Assembly (NCBI RefSeq): GCF_009494395.1
Contig: NZ_VZCB01000014.1
Coordinates: 1-58,453, forward strand
Reading direction: 5' to 3'
Length of the DNA stretch: 58,453 nt
Source of the DNA: Segatella copri
Lineage (GTDB): Bacteria > Bacteroidota > Bacteroidia > Bacteroidales > Bacteroidaceae
Below are positions 18,256 through 27,861 of the stretch, one piece after another (position 1 is the first letter of the stretch; each line of letters starts with the position of its first letter). The position numbers and the translations under genes were made by a program. Under the pieces are notes generated by a model that saw only the letters and a list, made by a program, of their open reading frames with translations, was not told where the DNA came from and made no database searches.

Positions 18256-18287
18256 AAGAGTAAAGAAGTAAAAAGGTAAAAAGACAA

Positions 18288-19517
18288 ATGAATTTTCCAT
18301 TCTTTATAGCTCGTAGGTATCTTTTCTCAAAGAAGAGCACACACGTTATCAACGTGATCAGTTCTATCTCTGTGATTGGTGTGGCTGTGGCTACGATGGC
18401 TTTGGTTATCGTATTGAGCGTGTTTAACGGTTTTCATGACCTGGTGGCATCGCTCTTTACGAGTTTTGATCCACAGCTCAAGGTTGTGCCTGTGGAGGGA
18501 AAGACAGCCCCTTCTGATGATCCCATTCTAACCCAGATTCGCTTGCTGCCAGAAGTGGATGTGGCTACGGAAACCGTAGAGGATCAGGCGTTGGCTATCT
18601 ATCAGGGCAAGCAGGCTATGGTTAAGATTAAGGGTGTGGAAGATAACTTCTCAGAGTTGTCGCACATTACTGATATCTTGTATGGAGACGGCACTTACTC
18701 TCTTCATGCGGCAAACCTGGAGTATGGTATCCTGGGTATCAGGCTGGCGCAAACCATGGGTATCGGAGCTCAATGGGATGGTTATCTCAAGATTTATGCT
18801 CCAAAGAAAGAAGGACAGTTGGATTTGTCGAATCCAGGAGAGGGCTTTGTTGCCGATTCGCTCAATTCGCCTGGCGTGCTTTTCTCGGTAAGGCAGTCGA
18901 AATATGACAAGAACTACATCGTAACCTCCATAGCCTTCGCACGCAATCTCTTCGGACAGCAAGGAATGCTCTCCGATCTGGAAATCCGTTTGAAGGAAGG
19001 TAGCAATCTGAATGCCGTCAAGGCTGAGATGCAGAAGATTGCCGGTACCAAGTATAAGGTGCTTGACCGCTTTGAGCAGCAGGAAGATACTTTTAAGATT
19101 ATGTCAATCGAGAAATTGATGGCATATATCTTCCTGACCTTTATCCTGGTGGTGGCTTGCTTCAATATCATCGGCTCGTTGTCGATGCTCATCATTGACA
19201 AGAAGAATGATGTGGTGACGTTGAGGAATCTGGGTGCCAATGATAAGCAGATTACGAGAGTCTTCCTTTTCGAAGGACGTATGATTGCCGTGATTGGTGC
19301 CGTGATAGGTATCGGATTGGGATTGTTGCTTTGTCTCTTACAGCAGCAGTATGGTTTCGTTCGCCTGGGTGAATCTGAAGGCTCGTTTATCGTGGATGCT
19401 TATCCGGTCAGCGTACATTATACAGATGTGGCTATCATCTTTGTTACGGTCATCGCCGTGGGATGGCTTGCCGTATGGTATCCGGTACGGGCATTGAGTA
19501 AAAGACTATTGAGTTAA
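18288..19517 (+). CDS. LolC/LolE-like lipoprotein-releasing ABC transporter permease
   Basis: Inner-membrane FtsX-like permease of the machinery that extracts outer-membrane lipoproteins. The 409-aa protein begins with a membrane anchor (IARRYLFSKKS, then VIGVAVATMALVIVLSVF). A large periplasmic domain spans about residues 50-260. Three C-terminal helices follow, with the GSLSMLIIDKKNDV motif between them. No ATPase (lolD) gene is adjacent. It follows rbfA across a purine-rich 32-nt spacer. Confidence 0.85.
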   Translation: MNFPFFIARRYLFSKKSTHVINVISSISVIGVAVATMALVIVLSVFNGFHDLVASLFTSFDPQLKVVPVEGKTAPSDDPILTQIRLLPEVDVATETVEDQALAIYQGKQAMVKIKGVEDNFSELSHITDILYGDGTYSLHAANLEYGILGIRLAQTMGIGAQWDGYLKIYAPKKEGQLDLSNPGEGFVADSLNSPGVLFSVRQSKYDKNYIVTSIAFARNLFGQQGMLSDLEIRLKEGSNLNAVKAEMQKIAGTKYKVLDRFEQQEDTFKIMSIEKLMAYIFLTFILVVACFNIIGSLSMLIIDKKNDVVTLRNLGANDKQITRVFLFEGRMIAVIGAVIGIGLGLLLCLLQQQYGFVRLGESEGSFIVDAYPVSVHYTDVAIIFVTVIAVGWLAVWYPVRALSKRLLS

Positions 19518-19547
19518 TAGAAAGAAATTTTGTCCTTTGCTGTTTTT

Positions 19548-19617
19548 AGGCACGGATTACACGGATTTTTTATGACTTTACTTACATTAGCAGCATAAAT
19601 CCGTGTAATCCGTGCCT
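19548..19617. repeat. Perfect 21-bp inverted repeat
   Basis: Arms 19548-19568 and 19597-19617 (GGCACGGATTACACGGATTT plus one base, and its complement) flank a 28-nt loop. It lies between convergent genes and may end both transcripts. Sequences of this type are widely dispersed in Bacteroidota, as I recall. Confidence 0.8.
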
Positions 19618-19668
19618 TATCTATACCCTAAGCAAGATATTTATGACACCCCCTCTTCTTTTTTATTC

Positions 19669-20307
19669 TTATTTTTTTCTGATGAGTGTCAAACCATCGC
19701 GCAGCGGCAGAATCACCACTTCTACACGGGGGTCGTTGGCAATCAGGTCGTTGAAGGCACGAATGCCCTTGGTCTGATGGTCACGGTCGTAGGCAGGGTC
19801 AATAACATGCCCATCCCATAATGTGTTATCTGCAAGGATGTATCCGCCAGGGTTCAGAATCTTCATCACCATTTCGTATGTCTCGATATAGGTGCGCTTG
19901 TCGCCATCCACAAAAGCCATGTCGAACATCACTCCCAGCTTGGGCGCTTCTACATTGGCATCTCCGATGCGGAAGTCTATTTTGTCGGCAACATCCGAAC
20001 CTTCTATCCAGGGACGGGTGAAATCTTCCATCTCGTCGTTGATTTCGAAAGTGTATAACTTGCCACCTTCCTGCAGTCCCTGCGCCAGGCAGATGGCGCT
20101 ATAGCCGCTGAAAGTGCCTACTTCCAGAATATTTTCAGGACGTATCATCTGTACAAGCATCTTGAGCAGACGACCCTGAATATGACCACTTGCCATACGG
20201 CCGTGGATGGTGTGGATATTCGTGGCCCGGTAAAGACGGTATAGATAATCGCCTTCTGGCTCAATATGCTGGCAGATGTATTTGTCGATAAGTTCTGTCT
20301 CTGTCAT
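19669..20307 (-). CDS. Class I SAM-dependent O-methyltransferase
   Basis: The 212-aa cytoplasmic enzyme resembles the catechol/caffeoyl-CoA O-methyltransferase family. Motif I EVGTFSGYSAICLA lies near residue 61, the metal-binding DGDKRTY near 134, and GGYILADNTLWDG near 152. It starts one base after the aroQ stop, so the two form an operon. The acceptor substrate is unknown. Confidence 0.88.
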   Translation of the reverse strand: MTETELIDKYICQHIEPEGDYLYRLYRATNIHTIHGRMASGHIQGRLLKMLVQMIRPENILEVGTFSGYSAICLAQGLQEGGKLYTFEINDEMEDFTRPWIEGSDVADKIDFRIGDANVEAPKLGVMFDMAFVDGDKRTYIETYEMVMKILNPGGYILADNTLWDGHVIDPAYDRDHQTKGIRAFNDLIANDPRVEVVILPLRDGLTLIRKK

Positions 20308-20308
20308 A

Positions 20309-20731
20309 TTATTGATTGGCTATGATTCCTGCAATGGCAAGGTCGTAAGAAGCCAGACCGAAACCGCAGATGACTCCGAGGCAAGCGCAGGAAATATAAG
20401 AATGATGACGGAACTCTTCACGTTTGTGCACGTTGGAGATGTGAACCTCAACGCAAGGACATTTCAAACTCCGGATGCAGTCTTGCAAGGCAATACTTGT
20501 ATGGGTATAGGCACCTGCATTGAGAACTACTCCATCGTAAGAGAATCCCACTTCCTGTAATTTGTTGATAAGCTCACCCTCGATGTTGCTCTGATAGTAA
20601 TCTATCTCAACATCAGGATATTTAGCCTTTAACTGAGGTAAGTAACTCTCGAAAGAATTGCTGCCATAAATGCCTGGTTCACGAACACCTAAGAGGTTCA
20701 GGTTTGGACCATTGATGATTTGTATTTTCAT
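20309..20731 (-). CDS. aroQ: 3-dehydroquinate dehydratase, type II
   Basis: Third step of the shikimate pathway. The 140-aa protein has the type II signature GPNLNLLGVREPGIYG at the N-terminus, the NAGAYTHTSIAL loop, and VEVHISNVHKREEFRHHS with the catalytic His. The ATG at 20731 is used; the longer frame begins with TTG. It is divergent from xerD. Confidence 0.95.
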   Translation of the reverse strand: MKIQIINGPNLNLLGVREPGIYGSNSFESYLPQLKAKYPDVEIDYYQSNIEGELINKLQEVGFSYDGVVLNAGAYTHTSIALQDCIRSLKCPCVEVHISNVHKREEFRHHSYISCACLGVICGFGLASYDLAIAGIIANQ

Positions 20732-20772
20732 AAACAATCGATTTTTATTTTCTCTAAATCAATATTTTTTTG

Positions 20773-20780
20773 TATCTTTG
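20773..20780 (+). promoter_or_regulatory. -7 box of the xerD promoter
   Basis: TATCTTTG fits TAnnTTTG and lies 87 nt before the xerD ATG, in the divergent region with aroQ. Confidence 0.6.
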
Positions 20781-20866
20781 CGGCAGAGAGCAGACTCGAT
20801 GTCTTGAATGAAGAAAAGACAAAGAGCATCAATTCTCTGCTTTCAGATGCAAAGGTAAGAATAAAA

Positions 20867-21781
20867 ATGGAAACAGACAAGAAAATTGGTAATGATTTTA
20901 TCAGGAATTATATGAGGTACCTCAAGTTGGAGCGCAGCTACTCGCTCAATACGCTTGAGGCATATCGTCATGATCTGCAATTCCTGATAGAATATGGAGA
21001 AGAGAATGACAAGTCGCTTCTGGAAATGAGATTGGAAGATTTGGAAACCTTTTCTGCCAGCTTGCATGATAAGAAGATAGGAGCCCGTTCGCAAGCCCGT
21101 ATTCTGAGTGGCGTGCGTTCTTTCTATCGCTTTCTGGTACTCGATGGTTATATAAAGGATGATCCTACGGAACTCTTGCCTTCTCCTCAGATAGGACAGC
21201 ACTTGCCTGAGTATCTTTCCGTGGAAGAAGTGGATGCCCTGGAAGGTGCCATTGACTTATCCAAATGGGAAGGACAGCGCAACAAGGCAATTATAGAAAC
21301 TCTCTTCTCTTGCGGTCTTCGGGTGTCTGAGTTGGTTAACCTCAAGAAAAGTGATGTGTTTGAGGAAGAAAAGTTTATCCGTGTTCTTGGAAAGGGAAGC
21401 AAGGAACGACTTGTGCCTATCTCGGGTAAAGCATTGAAGGAAATCAACTTATGGTATATTGACCGGAATCTCATGAAGATAAAACCTGGCGAAGAAGACT
21501 ATGTGTTCCTGAACCGTAGAGGTGCCCATCTCACACGCACCATGATACTTGTCATGATCAAGCAGACAGCACAGGATGCCGGTATCAAAAAAACGATTTC
21601 GCCGCATACTCTGCGACACAGTTTCGCCACAGCTCTGTTGAAGGGAGGGGCTGATCTCAGAGTTATACAGGACTTGCTTGGACATGAGGATATAGGGACG
21701 ACAGAAGTCTATACTCATATAGAAACTTCCGATCTTCGTGAAGCTATATTGAAACACCATCCACGTAATATCAAGAAGTAA
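20867..21781 (+). CDS. xerD: Site-specific tyrosine recombinase XerD
   Basis: Resolves chromosome dimers at dif together with XerC and FtsK. The ATG at 20867 gives 304 aa, the usual length. The catalytic set is complete: Arg in GLRVSEL, His/Arg in HTLRHSFAT, His in LGHEDIGTTEVY and the Tyr nucleophile in VYTHI. A longer frame starting at 20720 would overlap the divergent aroQ. Nothing nearby suggests an integron or phage integrase. Confidence 0.93.
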   Translation: METDKKIGNDFIRNYMRYLKLERSYSLNTLEAYRHDLQFLIEYGEENDKSLLEMRLEDLETFSASLHDKKIGARSQARILSGVRSFYRFLVLDGYIKDDPTELLPSPQIGQHLPEYLSVEEVDALEGAIDLSKWEGQRNKAIIETLFSCGLRVSELVNLKKSDVFEEEKFIRVLGKGSKERLVPISGKALKEINLWYIDRNLMKIKPGEEDYVFLNRRGAHLTRTMILVMIKQTAQDAGIKKTISPHTLRHSFATALLKGGADLRVIQDLLGHEDIGTTEVYTHIETSDLREAILKHHPRNIKK

Positions 21782-21783
21782 AT

Positions 21784-21835
21784 CGGGCATTCTGAGGAAA
21801 ATGTAGTCACATGGTCCTCAGAATGCTCGTTTTTT
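21784..21835 (+). terminator. xerD terminator
   Basis: A 15-bp stem (21784-21798 with 21815-21829, core GCATTCTGAGGA) is followed by TTTTTT. It cleanly separates xerD from metK. Confidence 0.9.
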
Positions 21836-21869
21836 CTATAGAAAATAGCAGAATCTGAAAAAAAATGCG

Positions 21870-21877
21870 TAACTTTG
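21870..21877 (+). promoter_or_regulatory. -7 box of the metK promoter
   Basis: TAACTTTG, 51 nt before the metK ATG, fits the consensus exactly. No SAM riboswitch-like structure is seen in the short leader. Confidence 0.7.
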
Positions 21878-21928
21878 CAGCCGCAAATAAATGAATATCA
21901 ATAATTAATAGAAAATAAAGGAGAAAAT

Positions 21929-23203
21929 ATGGCATATTTGTTTTCATCAGAATCAGTTTCTGAAGGACATCCAGATAAAATATCTGATCAGATTTCAGAC
22001 GCATTGCTAGACCAGTTCCTGGCATACGATGACCATTCACACTGTGCAATTGAGACTTTTTGTACTACTGGTCAGGTTGTCATCATGGGCGAGGTGCGTT
22101 CTAATGTATACGTAGACTTGCAGACTATAGCACGCAAGACCATCAAGAAGATTGGTTATACCAAGAGCGAATATCAGTTCGATGGTGATTCTTGCGGTAT
22201 TCTTACTGCTATTCATGAGCAGAGTGATGACATCAACCGCGGCGTAAGTCGTGAGGAAGATGAGAATCAGGGTGCTGGTGACCAGGGTATGATGTTCGGT
22301 TATGCTACTAATGAAACCGAAAACTACATGCCTGTATCACTTGACTTGGCACAGCTCATCATGCGAGTACTTGCTGATATCCGTAAGGAAGGCAAGGTGA
22401 TGACTTATCTTCGTCCAGACTCCAAGAGTCAGGTTACTATCGAGTACTCTGATGATAATATTCCACAGCGCATCGATACTATCGTTGTTTCTACCCAGCA
22501 TGATGATTTCATCAAGAAGCCAAATGGTGAGGACGATGACGAGGCTATGTTGGCAAAGATTCGTGAGGATGTACTCAATATCTTGATTCCACGTGTCAAG
22601 ACTCACTTGAGCGATAAGGTGTTGGCTCTCTTCAACGATGATATCAAATATTTTGTAAACCCAACCGGTAAGTTCGTTATTGGTGGCCCTCATGGAGATA
22701 CAGGTCTTACAGGTCGTAAGATTATCGTAGATACTTATGGCGGTAAGGGTGCTCATGGTGGTGGTGCCTTCTCAGGTAAGGACTCTAGTAAGGTAGACCG
22801 TTCTGCTGCTTATGCAGCTCGTTATATCGCCAAGAATATGGTAGCAGCTGGTGTTGCAGACGAAATGTTGGTACAGGTAAGTTATGCTATCGGCGTGGCA
22901 GAACCTGTAAGCATCTATGTGAACACTTATGGCAGAAGTCATGTGAATATGACAGATGGTGAAATCGCCAAGAAGATTGCCGAGATGTTCGACCTCCGTC
23001 CAAAGGCTATTGAGCGCCAATTGAAATTGCGCCAGCCAATGTTCTTTGAGACTGCTGCTTATGGTCACATGGGACGTAAGAACGAAGTTGTAGAGAAAAC
23101 CTTCACCAGCCGTTATCATGAAGCAAAGACCATGAAGGTTGAACTCTTCACATGGGAGAAGCTTGACAAGGTAAACGAAATAAAGAAAGCATTCGGACTA
23201 TAA
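21929..23203 (+). CDS. metK: S-adenosylmethionine synthetase
   Basis: Makes SAM from methionine and ATP. The 424-aa protein has the N-terminal [20 protein letters not shown] signature. It also has [11 protein letters not shown] (hexapeptide region) and the loop [22 protein letters not shown]. Codon bias is high. DUF4271 follows after 20 nt. Confidence 0.97.
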   Translation: MAYLFSSESVSEGHPDKISDQISDALLDQFLAYDDHSHCAIETFCTTGQVVIMGEVRSNVYVDLQTIARKTIKKIGYTKSEYQFDGDSCGILTAIHEQSDDINRGVSREEDENQGAGDQGMMFGYATNETENYMPVSLDLAQLIMRVLADIRKEGKVMTYLRPDSKSQVTIEYSDDNIPQRIDTIVVSTQHDDFIKKPNGEDDDEAMLAKIREDVLNILIPRVKTHLSDKVLALFNDDIKYFVNPTGKFVIGGPHGDTGLTGRKIIVDTYGGKGAHGGGAFSGKDSSKVDRSAAYAARYIAKNMVAAGVADEMLVQVSYAIGVAEPVSIYVNTYGRSHVNMTDGEIAKKIAEMFDLRPKAIERQLKLRQPMFFETAAYGHMGRKNEVVEKTFTSRYHEAKTMKVELFTWEKLDKVNEIKKAFGL

Positions 23204-23223
23204 GGAAAGGATAAATATAAAGA

Positions 23224-24252
23224 ATGGTGCAACAAGCAGATTCGATATTGACAGCAGAAACAGCACTTGAGGCTGCAGAACAGCAGCAGGTGCAGAAGCA
23301 ACATGGCAGCCAACTCACACCCAAACAGGTGTTGAGTTGGCTGCCAAAGAATGCAACCCCTGCTCAGCAAGACTCAATGATACGCGCGCACATTAAACCT
23401 AGTGAAATACACTGGAGCGAAATGCCCGACACGTTGCATCTACCAGGACATAAACCAGGAAAGAGTTTTCGAGATGTCAGTTTACCACAGTATTATCGCG
23501 AATCATTCTTTTCTAAGGATTCATTGTTTCACCCAGAACTGAAAGGTGGTCGATTAGGTGTTGCGGGAGATCCTGTACCCTATACGGTGGCAGGAGATAA
23601 TTTCATTACCTCGCTCTTGTTGCTCTGTTTTGTGATGGCTTGTGTGGCATTCGCTAAAACCAAGCAACTCATTCTGCGACAGGCAAAGACTTTCTTCCGT
23701 ACCCCATCGTTGGGAACAACTGAGATATCGGAGACAAGTAATGAAATCAGATTTCAGTTCTTCTTCGTATTGCAGACGTGTCTCCTGATAGCTATAGGAT
23801 ATTTCATCTATTCCAAGGCTTCTATCAGCGATACTTTTACCATCGAGCAATATCAGGTGATAAGTATATATGCGGGATGCGTGGGAGGATATTTCCTAAT
23901 GAAGGCAATCCTCTATAGCATATCGGGTTGGGTGTTCTTTGATAAGAAAAAAAATGTACAATGGCTTAAGGCTTACCTCTTTCTGATATCCTGTGAAGGG
24001 GTGGCTTTGTTCCCTATGGTGATGCTGCTGTCGTATTTCGATTTTTCGCTTCAGGTGGCAGTCATTTATACGCTAGTAGTACTAGGAATAGTTAAAATAT
24101 TATCGTTTTACAAGACATATCTAATCTTTTTTAAAAGAAATGGTGTGTTTTTGCAAATATTTTTGTACTTTTGTGCCCTCGAAGTGGTACCGTTGTTTGC
24201 CCTATGGGGTGGACTCGTATTGATAAGTCATTATCTGAAAATAAACTTTTAA
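23224..24252 (+). CDS. DUF4271-type integral membrane protein
   Basis: The first ~115 residues are soluble and Gln/Pro-rich, with no signal peptide. The rest holds about six to seven membrane helices, beginning LLLLCFVMACVAFA. The arrangement and its place directly upstream of hemD fit DUF4271 of Bacteroidota. No function is established that I know of. It ends 6 nt before hemD. Confidence 0.8.
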   Translation: MVQQADSILTAETALEAAEQQQVQKQHGSQLTPKQVLSWLPKNATPAQQDSMIRAHIKPSEIHWSEMPDTLHLPGHKPGKSFRDVSLPQYYRESFFSKDSLFHPELKGGRLGVAGDPVPYTVAGDNFITSLLLLCFVMACVAFAKTKQLILRQAKTFFRTPSLGTTEISETSNEIRFQFFFVLQTCLLIAIGYFIYSKASISDTFTIEQYQVISIYAGCVGGYFLMKAILYSISGWVFFDKKKNVQWLKAYLFLISCEGVALFPMVMLLSYFDFSLQVAVIYTLVVLGIVKILSFYKTYLIFFKRNGVFLQIFLYFCALEVVPLFALWGGLVLISHYLKINF

Positions 24253-24258
24253 GACAAA

Positions 24259-25008
24259 ATGGTAAAGAAGATTTTAGTTTCTCAACCCAAACCAGCAAGT
24301 GAGAAGTCTCCTTATTTTGATATTGAAAAGGAATTCGGCGTGGAATGTGTTTTCCGCCCATTCTTTAAGGTTGAGGGACTTACAGCTAAGGAATTCCGTC
24401 AGCAGAAGATTAATCTGTTAGACTATACTGCCGTGGTATTTACTTCACGCCATGCAGTAGACAACTATTTTAAGTTGGCAAAAGAAATGCGCATTACCAT
24501 CCCTGAAGACATGAAATACTTTTGTGTCATCGAGACGATTGCGCTCTACATCCAGAAGTACGTGCAGTATCGTAAGCGCAAGGTTTTCTTTGGCGATACA
24601 GGTAAGATTGACGGTTTGATGGCACAGATGGCTCGTCATAAGACCGAAAAGTATCTTGTTCCATTGAGCTGCGTTCATAATGATGATATCAAGGACTTGC
24701 TTGATGAGAAGAAGTTGAAGCACACAGAGTGTGTGATGTATCGTACTGTAAGTAATGATTTTACTGAAGAGGAGATAAAGAACTTCGACTATGACATGAT
24801 GGTTTTCTTCAGTCCAACAGGTGTAAAGGCTCTCAAGAAGAATTTCCCTAAGTTTGAACAGGGCAATATAGCCTTGGCTGCTTTTGGACCAGCTACAGCC
24901 AAGACTGTGGCAGATGAAAATCTCCGCCTTGACTTGGAGGCTCCTACCAAGGAATTCCCTTCTATGACAGGAGCGCTGAAGGATTATCTGAAACGTCATA
25001 ATAAATAG
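24259..25008 (+). CDS. hemD: Uroporphyrinogen-III synthase
   Basis: Predicted to close the linear tetrapyrrole in haem synthesis. The 249-aa protein has the two-lobe HemD pattern: ILVSQPKPASEKSPYF at the start, FTSRHAVDNYF in the first lobe, and FFSPTGVKALKKNFP then AAFGPATAKTVADE in the second. No other haem genes are near. A TACTTTTG box at 24166-24173 inside the upstream gene might give an internal promoter. Confidence 0.85.
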   Translation: MVKKILVSQPKPASEKSPYFDIEKEFGVECVFRPFFKVEGLTAKEFRQQKINLLDYTAVVFTSRHAVDNYFKLAKEMRITIPEDMKYFCVIETIALYIQKYVQYRKRKVFFGDTGKIDGLMAQMARHKTEKYLVPLSCVHNDDIKDLLDEKKLKHTECVMYRTVSNDFTEEEIKNFDYDMMVFFSPTGVKALKKNFPKFEQGNIALAAFGPATAKTVADENLRLDLEAPTKEFPSMTGALKDYLKRHNK

Positions 25009-25028
25009 ATTATTAGAGAATTGTAAAT

Positions 25029-25478
25029 ATGTCGGATCAAGGAATATACACATTCGGAAAAAACGAGCATCTATGCAAGCATCTGCTGATAGATTTGCTC
25101 TTTAAGGGACATGCCAAGGCTATGACGGCATGGCCTATACGAATGGTATATTTACTGGTAGACAAAAAGGAAGAGCAGGAGCAGTCGGTGCAGGTACTGA
25201 TCAGTGTTTCCAAACGCTTTTTTAAGCGAGCTGTTAAACGTAATAGAGTGAAGCGACAAATTCGTGAGGCTTTCCGCTATAACAAGATGGCTTTGGAAGA
25301 ACAGATGAAGGAACTGTCGGGTAAGCAATTGCTTGTGGCTTTCATTTGGCAAGATGGAAAATTGCATGAATCGGCTGAAATCAATGCCAAGATGCATCAG
25401 CAGATGAAGCGATTGGTTGAGAAATTGCAAAATGAAACGGGAGTGAAGAAATCATCTTGTGCTGAGCCTGGTTTATGA
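25029..25478 (+). CDS. rnpA: Ribonuclease P protein component
   Basis: Protein subunit of the tRNA 5'-processing ribozyme. It has 149 aa; the signature [22 protein letters not shown] is shown by [17 protein letters not shown] near residue 60. It overlaps yidD by 4 nt, the usual pairing in bacteria, here away from rpmH and dnaA. The C-terminal ~30 residues are an extension. Confidence 0.93.
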   Translation: MSDQGIYTFGKNEHLCKHLLIDLLFKGHAKAMTAWPIRMVYLLVDKKEEQEQSVQVLISVSKRFFKRAVKRNRVKRQIREAFRYNKMALEEQMKELSGKQLLVAFIWQDGKLHESAEINAKMHQQMKRLVEKLQNETGVKKSSCAEPGL

Positions 25479-25729
25479 GAAAGTTGTTGCATTCTTTAAT
25501 GCTTGGTATTAAAAAAGCATTGATGTGGGGATTGTTGCTACCAATCATCTTCTATCAGAAGTGCATAACCCCTTATACGCCACCATCGTGCCGCTTTCAG
25601 CCCACTTGCTCAGAATATGCGAGACAAGCCATTCTGAAGCATGGTCCTTTCAAAGGACTTGCTTTGGCTATATGGCGTATCTTGAGATGCAACCCTTGGG
25701 GTGGTTCGGGCTATGACCCCGTGCCGTAA
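25475..25729 (+). CDS. yidD: Membrane protein insertion efficiency factor
   Basis: Small amphipathic protein that helps YidC-dependent insertion. The 84-aa protein has the family core [19 protein letters not shown] and the end [14 protein letters not shown]. An N-terminal hydrophobic segment ([16 protein letters not shown]) precedes it. It is translationally coupled to rnpA. Confidence 0.94.
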   Translation: MRKLLHSLMLGIKKALMWGLLLPIIFYQKCITPYTPPSCRFQPTCSEYARQAILKHGPFKGLALAIWRILRCNPWGGSGYDPVP

Positions 25730-25792
25730 GTTTCCGACTTTATCGTTGGGCCCCATATACATATTATATAATATATAAAGAAATCACATTCG

Positions 25793-27094
25793 ATGGCAAA
25801 AAATTTTGTTGAAGAATTGAAATGGCGTGGTATGCTGGCGCAGATTATGCCAGGTACTGAGGAATACCTTAACACCCACATGGTGTCTGCCTATCTCGGA
25901 ACAGACCCTACTGCAGACTCTCTGCACATCGGTCACCTTTGCGGTATCATGATGTTGCGTCACTTGCAGCGTTGTGGTCACAAACCTTATCTCCTCGTTG
26001 GAGGTGCTACAGGTATGATTGGCGACCCTTCTGGCAAAAGCCAGGAGCGTAATCTTCTCGACTCTGAGACTCTCTATCATAACCAGGAAGCTATCAAGAA
26101 GCAGGTTTCTAAGTTCCTTGATTTTGATGGTAATGAGCCTAACAAGGCTGAGTTGGTAAACAACTACGACTGGATGAAGGACTTCACCTTCCTTGACTTT
26201 GCTCGCGTGGTAGGTAAGCACATCACAGTAAACTATATGATGGCGAAGGATAGCGTGCAGAAGCGTTTGAATGGTGAGGCTCGTGACGGCTTGTCTTTCA
26301 CGGAGTTCACCTATCAGTTGCTTCAGGGCTACGACTTCCTCTATCAGTATGAGAAGTATGGCGTGCGCCTCCAGTTGGGTGGTAACGACCAGTGGGGTAA
26401 CATGACTACCGGTACAGAGCTGATTCACCGTACATTGGGTAACGACGCAGAGTGCTTCTGCCTCACTTGCCCATTGATTACCAAGGCAGACGGCAAGAAG
26501 TTCGGTAAGACAGAGAGCGGTAACATCTGGTTGGATCGCAACCGTACTACTCCTTATGCTTTCTACCAGTTCTGGTTGAACGTAAGCGATGACGACGCTG
26601 AGAAGTATATCAAGATCTTTACCGACCTTGATAAGGAGACTATCGATGCCCTCGTAGAGGAGCACAAGCAGGATCCAGGTCGCCGTGTACTCCAGAAGCG
26701 TCTGGCTGAGGAGGTTACCGTGATGGTTCACTCTCAGGAGGACTTGGATATGGCTATCGCAGCCAGCAACATCCTCTTCGGTAAGGCTACCAAGGAGAAC
26801 TTGGCACAGCTCGATGAGGCTACATTGAACGATGTTTTCGCTAATGTACCTCACTACGACCTCGACAAGAACTTGCTCGGTGGTACAGCTGTTGACCTCT
26901 TTAACCAGGAAGGTATGCAGATTTTCCCAAGTAAGAGCGAGATGCGTAAGCTCGTTAAGGGTGGTGGTGTTTCACTCAACAAGGAGAAACTCGCAGCTTT
27001 CGACCAGGTAATCACTGCTGATGACCTGATTGACGGCAAGTATCTTTTGGTTCAGAAAGGTAAGAAGAACTACTTCTTGATTACCGTTAAGTAA
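25793..27094 (+). CDS. tyrS: Tyrosyl-tRNA synthetase
   Basis: Class I aminoacyl-tRNA synthetase of the bacterial TyrRS type. The 433-aa protein has the HIGH motif in [10 protein letters not shown] (about residue 43), the tyrosine-binding loop [14 protein letters not shown] and the signature loop [10 protein letters not shown]. An S4-like C-terminal domain follows ([10 protein letters not shown]). A hairpin after the stop overlaps the promoter of the next tRNA gene. Confidence 0.96.
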   Translation: MAKNFVEELKWRGMLAQIMPGTEEYLNTHMVSAYLGTDPTADSLHIGHLCGIMMLRHLQRCGHKPYLLVGGATGMIGDPSGKSQERNLLDSETLYHNQEAIKKQVSKFLDFDGNEPNKAELVNNYDWMKDFTFLDFARVVGKHITVNYMMAKDSVQKRLNGEARDGLSFTEFTYQLLQGYDFLYQYEKYGVRLQLGGNDQWGNMTTGTELIHRTLGNDAECFCLTCPLITKADGKKFGKTESGNIWLDRNRTTPYAFYQFWLNVSDDDAEKYIKIFTDLDKETIDALVEEHKQDPGRRVLQKRLAEEVTVMVHSQEDLDMAIAASNILFGKATKENLAQLDEATLNDVFANVPHYDLDKNLLGGTAVDLFNQEGMQIFPSKSEMRKLVKGGGVSLNKEKLAAFDQVITADDLIDGKYLLVQKGKKNYFLITVK

Positions 27095-27115
27095 TCGTTA
27101 AAAGTATTGAAAATA

Positions 27116-27147
27116 TTTGGTAGTGGAGAAAAATTCCACTACCTTTG
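27116..27147 (+). promoter_or_regulatory. tRNA-Gln promoter overlapping the tyrS terminator hairpin
   Basis: TTTG at 27116-27119 and TACCTTTG at 27140-27147 are 20 nt apart. A perfect 9-bp hairpin (27119-27127 with 27135-27143) lies between them and includes the first half of the -7 box. It probably ends tyrS transcription. Confidence 0.75.
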
Positions 27148-27160
27148 TAGCCGATTTGCT

Positions 27161-27231
27161 TGTCCTATGGTGTAATGGTAGCACTACAGTTTTTGGTTCT
27201 GTCAGTGGTGGTTCGAATCCGCCTGGGACAA
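27161..27231 (+). tRNA. tRNA-Gln (anticodon TTG)
   Basis: The acceptor arms TGTCCTA and TGGGACA pair (one G-U). The anticodon loop TTTTGGT gives TTG at 27193-27195. The T arm GTGGTTCGAATCCGCC is standard, and CCA is not encoded. Position 31-39 of the anticodon stem is a T-T mismatch. Confidence 0.95.
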
Positions 27232-27240
27232 CAGGTCATG

Positions 27241-27282
27241 AATAATCCTTCAAGTCTTTGCGGATTTGGAGGGTTATTTTGT
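27241..27282 (+). terminator. tRNA-Gln terminator
   Basis: AATAATCCT pairs with AGGGTTATT (one G-U), enclosing a smaller CAAGTC/GATTTG stem, followed by TTTT. Confidence 0.7.
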
Positions 27283-27315
27283 TATATAAGAGTTTAGTTT
27301 AGGTAGAAAAGGTTT

Positions 27316-27837
27316 ATGCAAGAGATAGACTTGATATTTCAGCAACATTATCGTCCACTATGTCTTTATGCCACTCATTATCTGCATGATATCGATGAGG
27401 CTGAAGATGTAGTGCAGGATTGTTTTGTGAAATTGATAAGCAGGAGCATCATGCCGGAAAACATCAAGGCTTTCTTATATACCTCTGTGCGCAATGCCTG
27501 CATCGACCGGTTGCGCCGCCAGTATCCGATAGATACGGAGATTTCTCCTTCTGACTTGAGCGGCACAATCTCTGATAATCAGGCGCAGGAAAGTTCTTTC
27601 CGGGAGGCGGAACTGTGGACGGCTATCGAGCTATTACCCGAACGATGCAGGGAAATCTTCCTGATGAGCAAGCGTGATGGCATGACTTATCGGGAGATTG
27701 CCGAGGAACTGGACCTGTCGGAAAAGACCGTGGAGCATCAGATTTCCAAGGCTTTAAAGACCTTGCGAGGCAAGAAAGAGGATTTTCTTGCAGATTTTTT
27801 CTATATTTTACCTTTCATCCATGGGGGTATTCTGTAA
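27316..27837 (+). CDS. ECF-type RNA polymerase sigma factor
   Basis: The 173-aa sigma-70-family protein has region 2 (EAEDVVQDCFVKLISR, residues ~25-40) and region 4 helix-turn-helix (MTYREIAEELDLSEKTVEHQISKALKTLR, residues ~125-153; key residues only). It heads a locus with a TonB receptor and a FecR anti-sigma factor. It probably controls this locus in answer to a surface signal. The receptor gene follows at once. Confidence 0.92.
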   Translation: MQEIDLIFQQHYRPLCLYATHYLHDIDEAEDVVQDCFVKLISRSIMPENIKAFLYTSVRNACIDRLRRQYPIDTEISPSDLSGTISDNQAQESSFREAELWTAIELLPERCREIFLMSKRDGMTYREIAEELDLSEKTVEHQISKALKTLRGKKEDFLADFFYILPFIHGGIL

Positions 27838-27861
27838 TTTTTGCGTTATAGCAATAAAAGA

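Noticed and set aside
20867..21781. XerD-like recombinase as an integrase of a mobile element
   Set aside because: Length and motifs fit housekeeping XerD, it sits among core genes, and no attachment sites or cargo are seen.
21880..21928. SAM riboswitch in the metK leader
   Set aside because: The leader is under 50 nt and shows no fitting structure.
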